64,000 bases of DNA, taken from the NCBI GenBank assembly GCA_018402345.1, contig JAGYIV010000008.1:930001-994000 (forward strand). The letters run 5' to 3'. Position numbers and translations under genes: made by a program. The notes under the pieces are model-generated. The model saw only the letters and a list, made by a program, of their open reading frames with translations. It had not been told where the DNA came from and ran no database searches. Shown one piece after another: positions 63,906 through 64,000 of this stretch. Within the stretch, counting starts at the first letter, position 1, and each line of letters starts with the position of its first letter. This DNA is from Terrimicrobiaceae bacterium. GTDB lineage: Bacteria > Verrucomicrobiota > Verrucomicrobiia > Chthoniobacterales > Terrimicrobiaceae.

Positions 63906-64000
63906 TGCTTTTCATGATGCGATGTCCGCAGCCATTGGACAACCCCGATCGGAAGAGACCGGCGCATCGCGTAAACGGGGAATTTCCCGCGCTTGAAAAA

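Overview
The window is GC-rich, densely packed chromosomal DNA from an aerobic Gram-negative bacterium. An Mla outer-membrane lipid-transport operon, a heme-copper oxidase operon, System II cytochrome c maturation genes (ResB/CcsA) and genes with Verrucomicrobiota-like character (Tgt fused to an MnmC-type domain, an ATP-grasp/alpha-E pair, CBS-containing pyrophosphatase, long low-complexity linkers) point to the PVC group, most plausibly Verrucomicrobiota. That placement is inferred from gene content only.

Layout. 1-3.5 kb: a minus-strand operon adk > zinc-ribbon protein > fmt > pyrH > frr > secreted thioredoxin-fold protein (cut by the window edge). 3.6-9.5 kb: enolase and undecaprenyl-diphosphatase, each split by a small frameshift, a CNNM/CorC transporter, a glutamate dehydrogenase carrying an in-frame TGA, an SMR efflux protein and a NYN nuclease. 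9.6-17 kb: a lone peptide-transporter permease, rsmH with a MazG-like gene, a LuxR-type HTH protein, and the operon ftsK > RodZ-like > rimO. 17-20 kb: a VapC toxin whose antitoxin has an in-frame amber codon, and a CBS/DRTGG pyrophosphatase. 19.5-23.3 kb: mlaE-F-D-C-A. 23.5-27.3 kb: SulP transporter, universal stress protein, FucP-like permease. 27.3-33.2 kb: Cu-type P1B ATPase > resB > ccsA. 33.3-37.5 kb: AEC transporter and the operon ATP-grasp > alpha-E > squalene/phytoene synthase (frameshifted). 37.9-39.9 kb: the Tgt-MnmC fusion. 40-46.8 kb: ctaD-ctaA-ctaB-small TM protein-ctaE-sco-small TM protein-DUF420, followed by an ORF6N and a DUF6572 gene. 46.8-52.3 kb: M20 dipeptidase, smc and a small downstream gene. 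52.3-53.3 kb: two decayed VapC remnants.

54.2-61.8 kb is the most interesting region: a compact integrated element of about 7.6 kb inserted at the 3' part of a tRNA-Lys(CTT) gene. A 45-bp perfect duplication of the tRNA 3' end marks both boundaries. Inside are a tyrosine integrase next to one end, an unknown 250-aa protein, a terminator, an excisionase-type HTH protein, a primase-like protein, an SF3-type helicase, a C5-cytosine methyltransferase, an HNH endonuclease (together a probable type II restriction-modification pair), and about 1 kb of non-coding DNA with a long inverted repeat. No capsid, portal, terminase or conjugation genes are seen, so it looks like a satellite-like or plasmid-like integrative element that carries restriction-modification as cargo.

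61.9-64 kb returns to chromosomal genes: a YkgJ-type cysteine-cluster protein, a degenerate-GTPase/DUF697 membrane protein and a Bcp peroxiredoxin.

Five conserved reading frames outside the island are interrupted by a single small lesion each (eno, uppP, gdhA, the VapC antitoxin, squalene/phytoene synthase). Because enolase and UppP are normally essential, sequence error is the leading explanation, and raw-read checking should precede any biological reading of these lesions.
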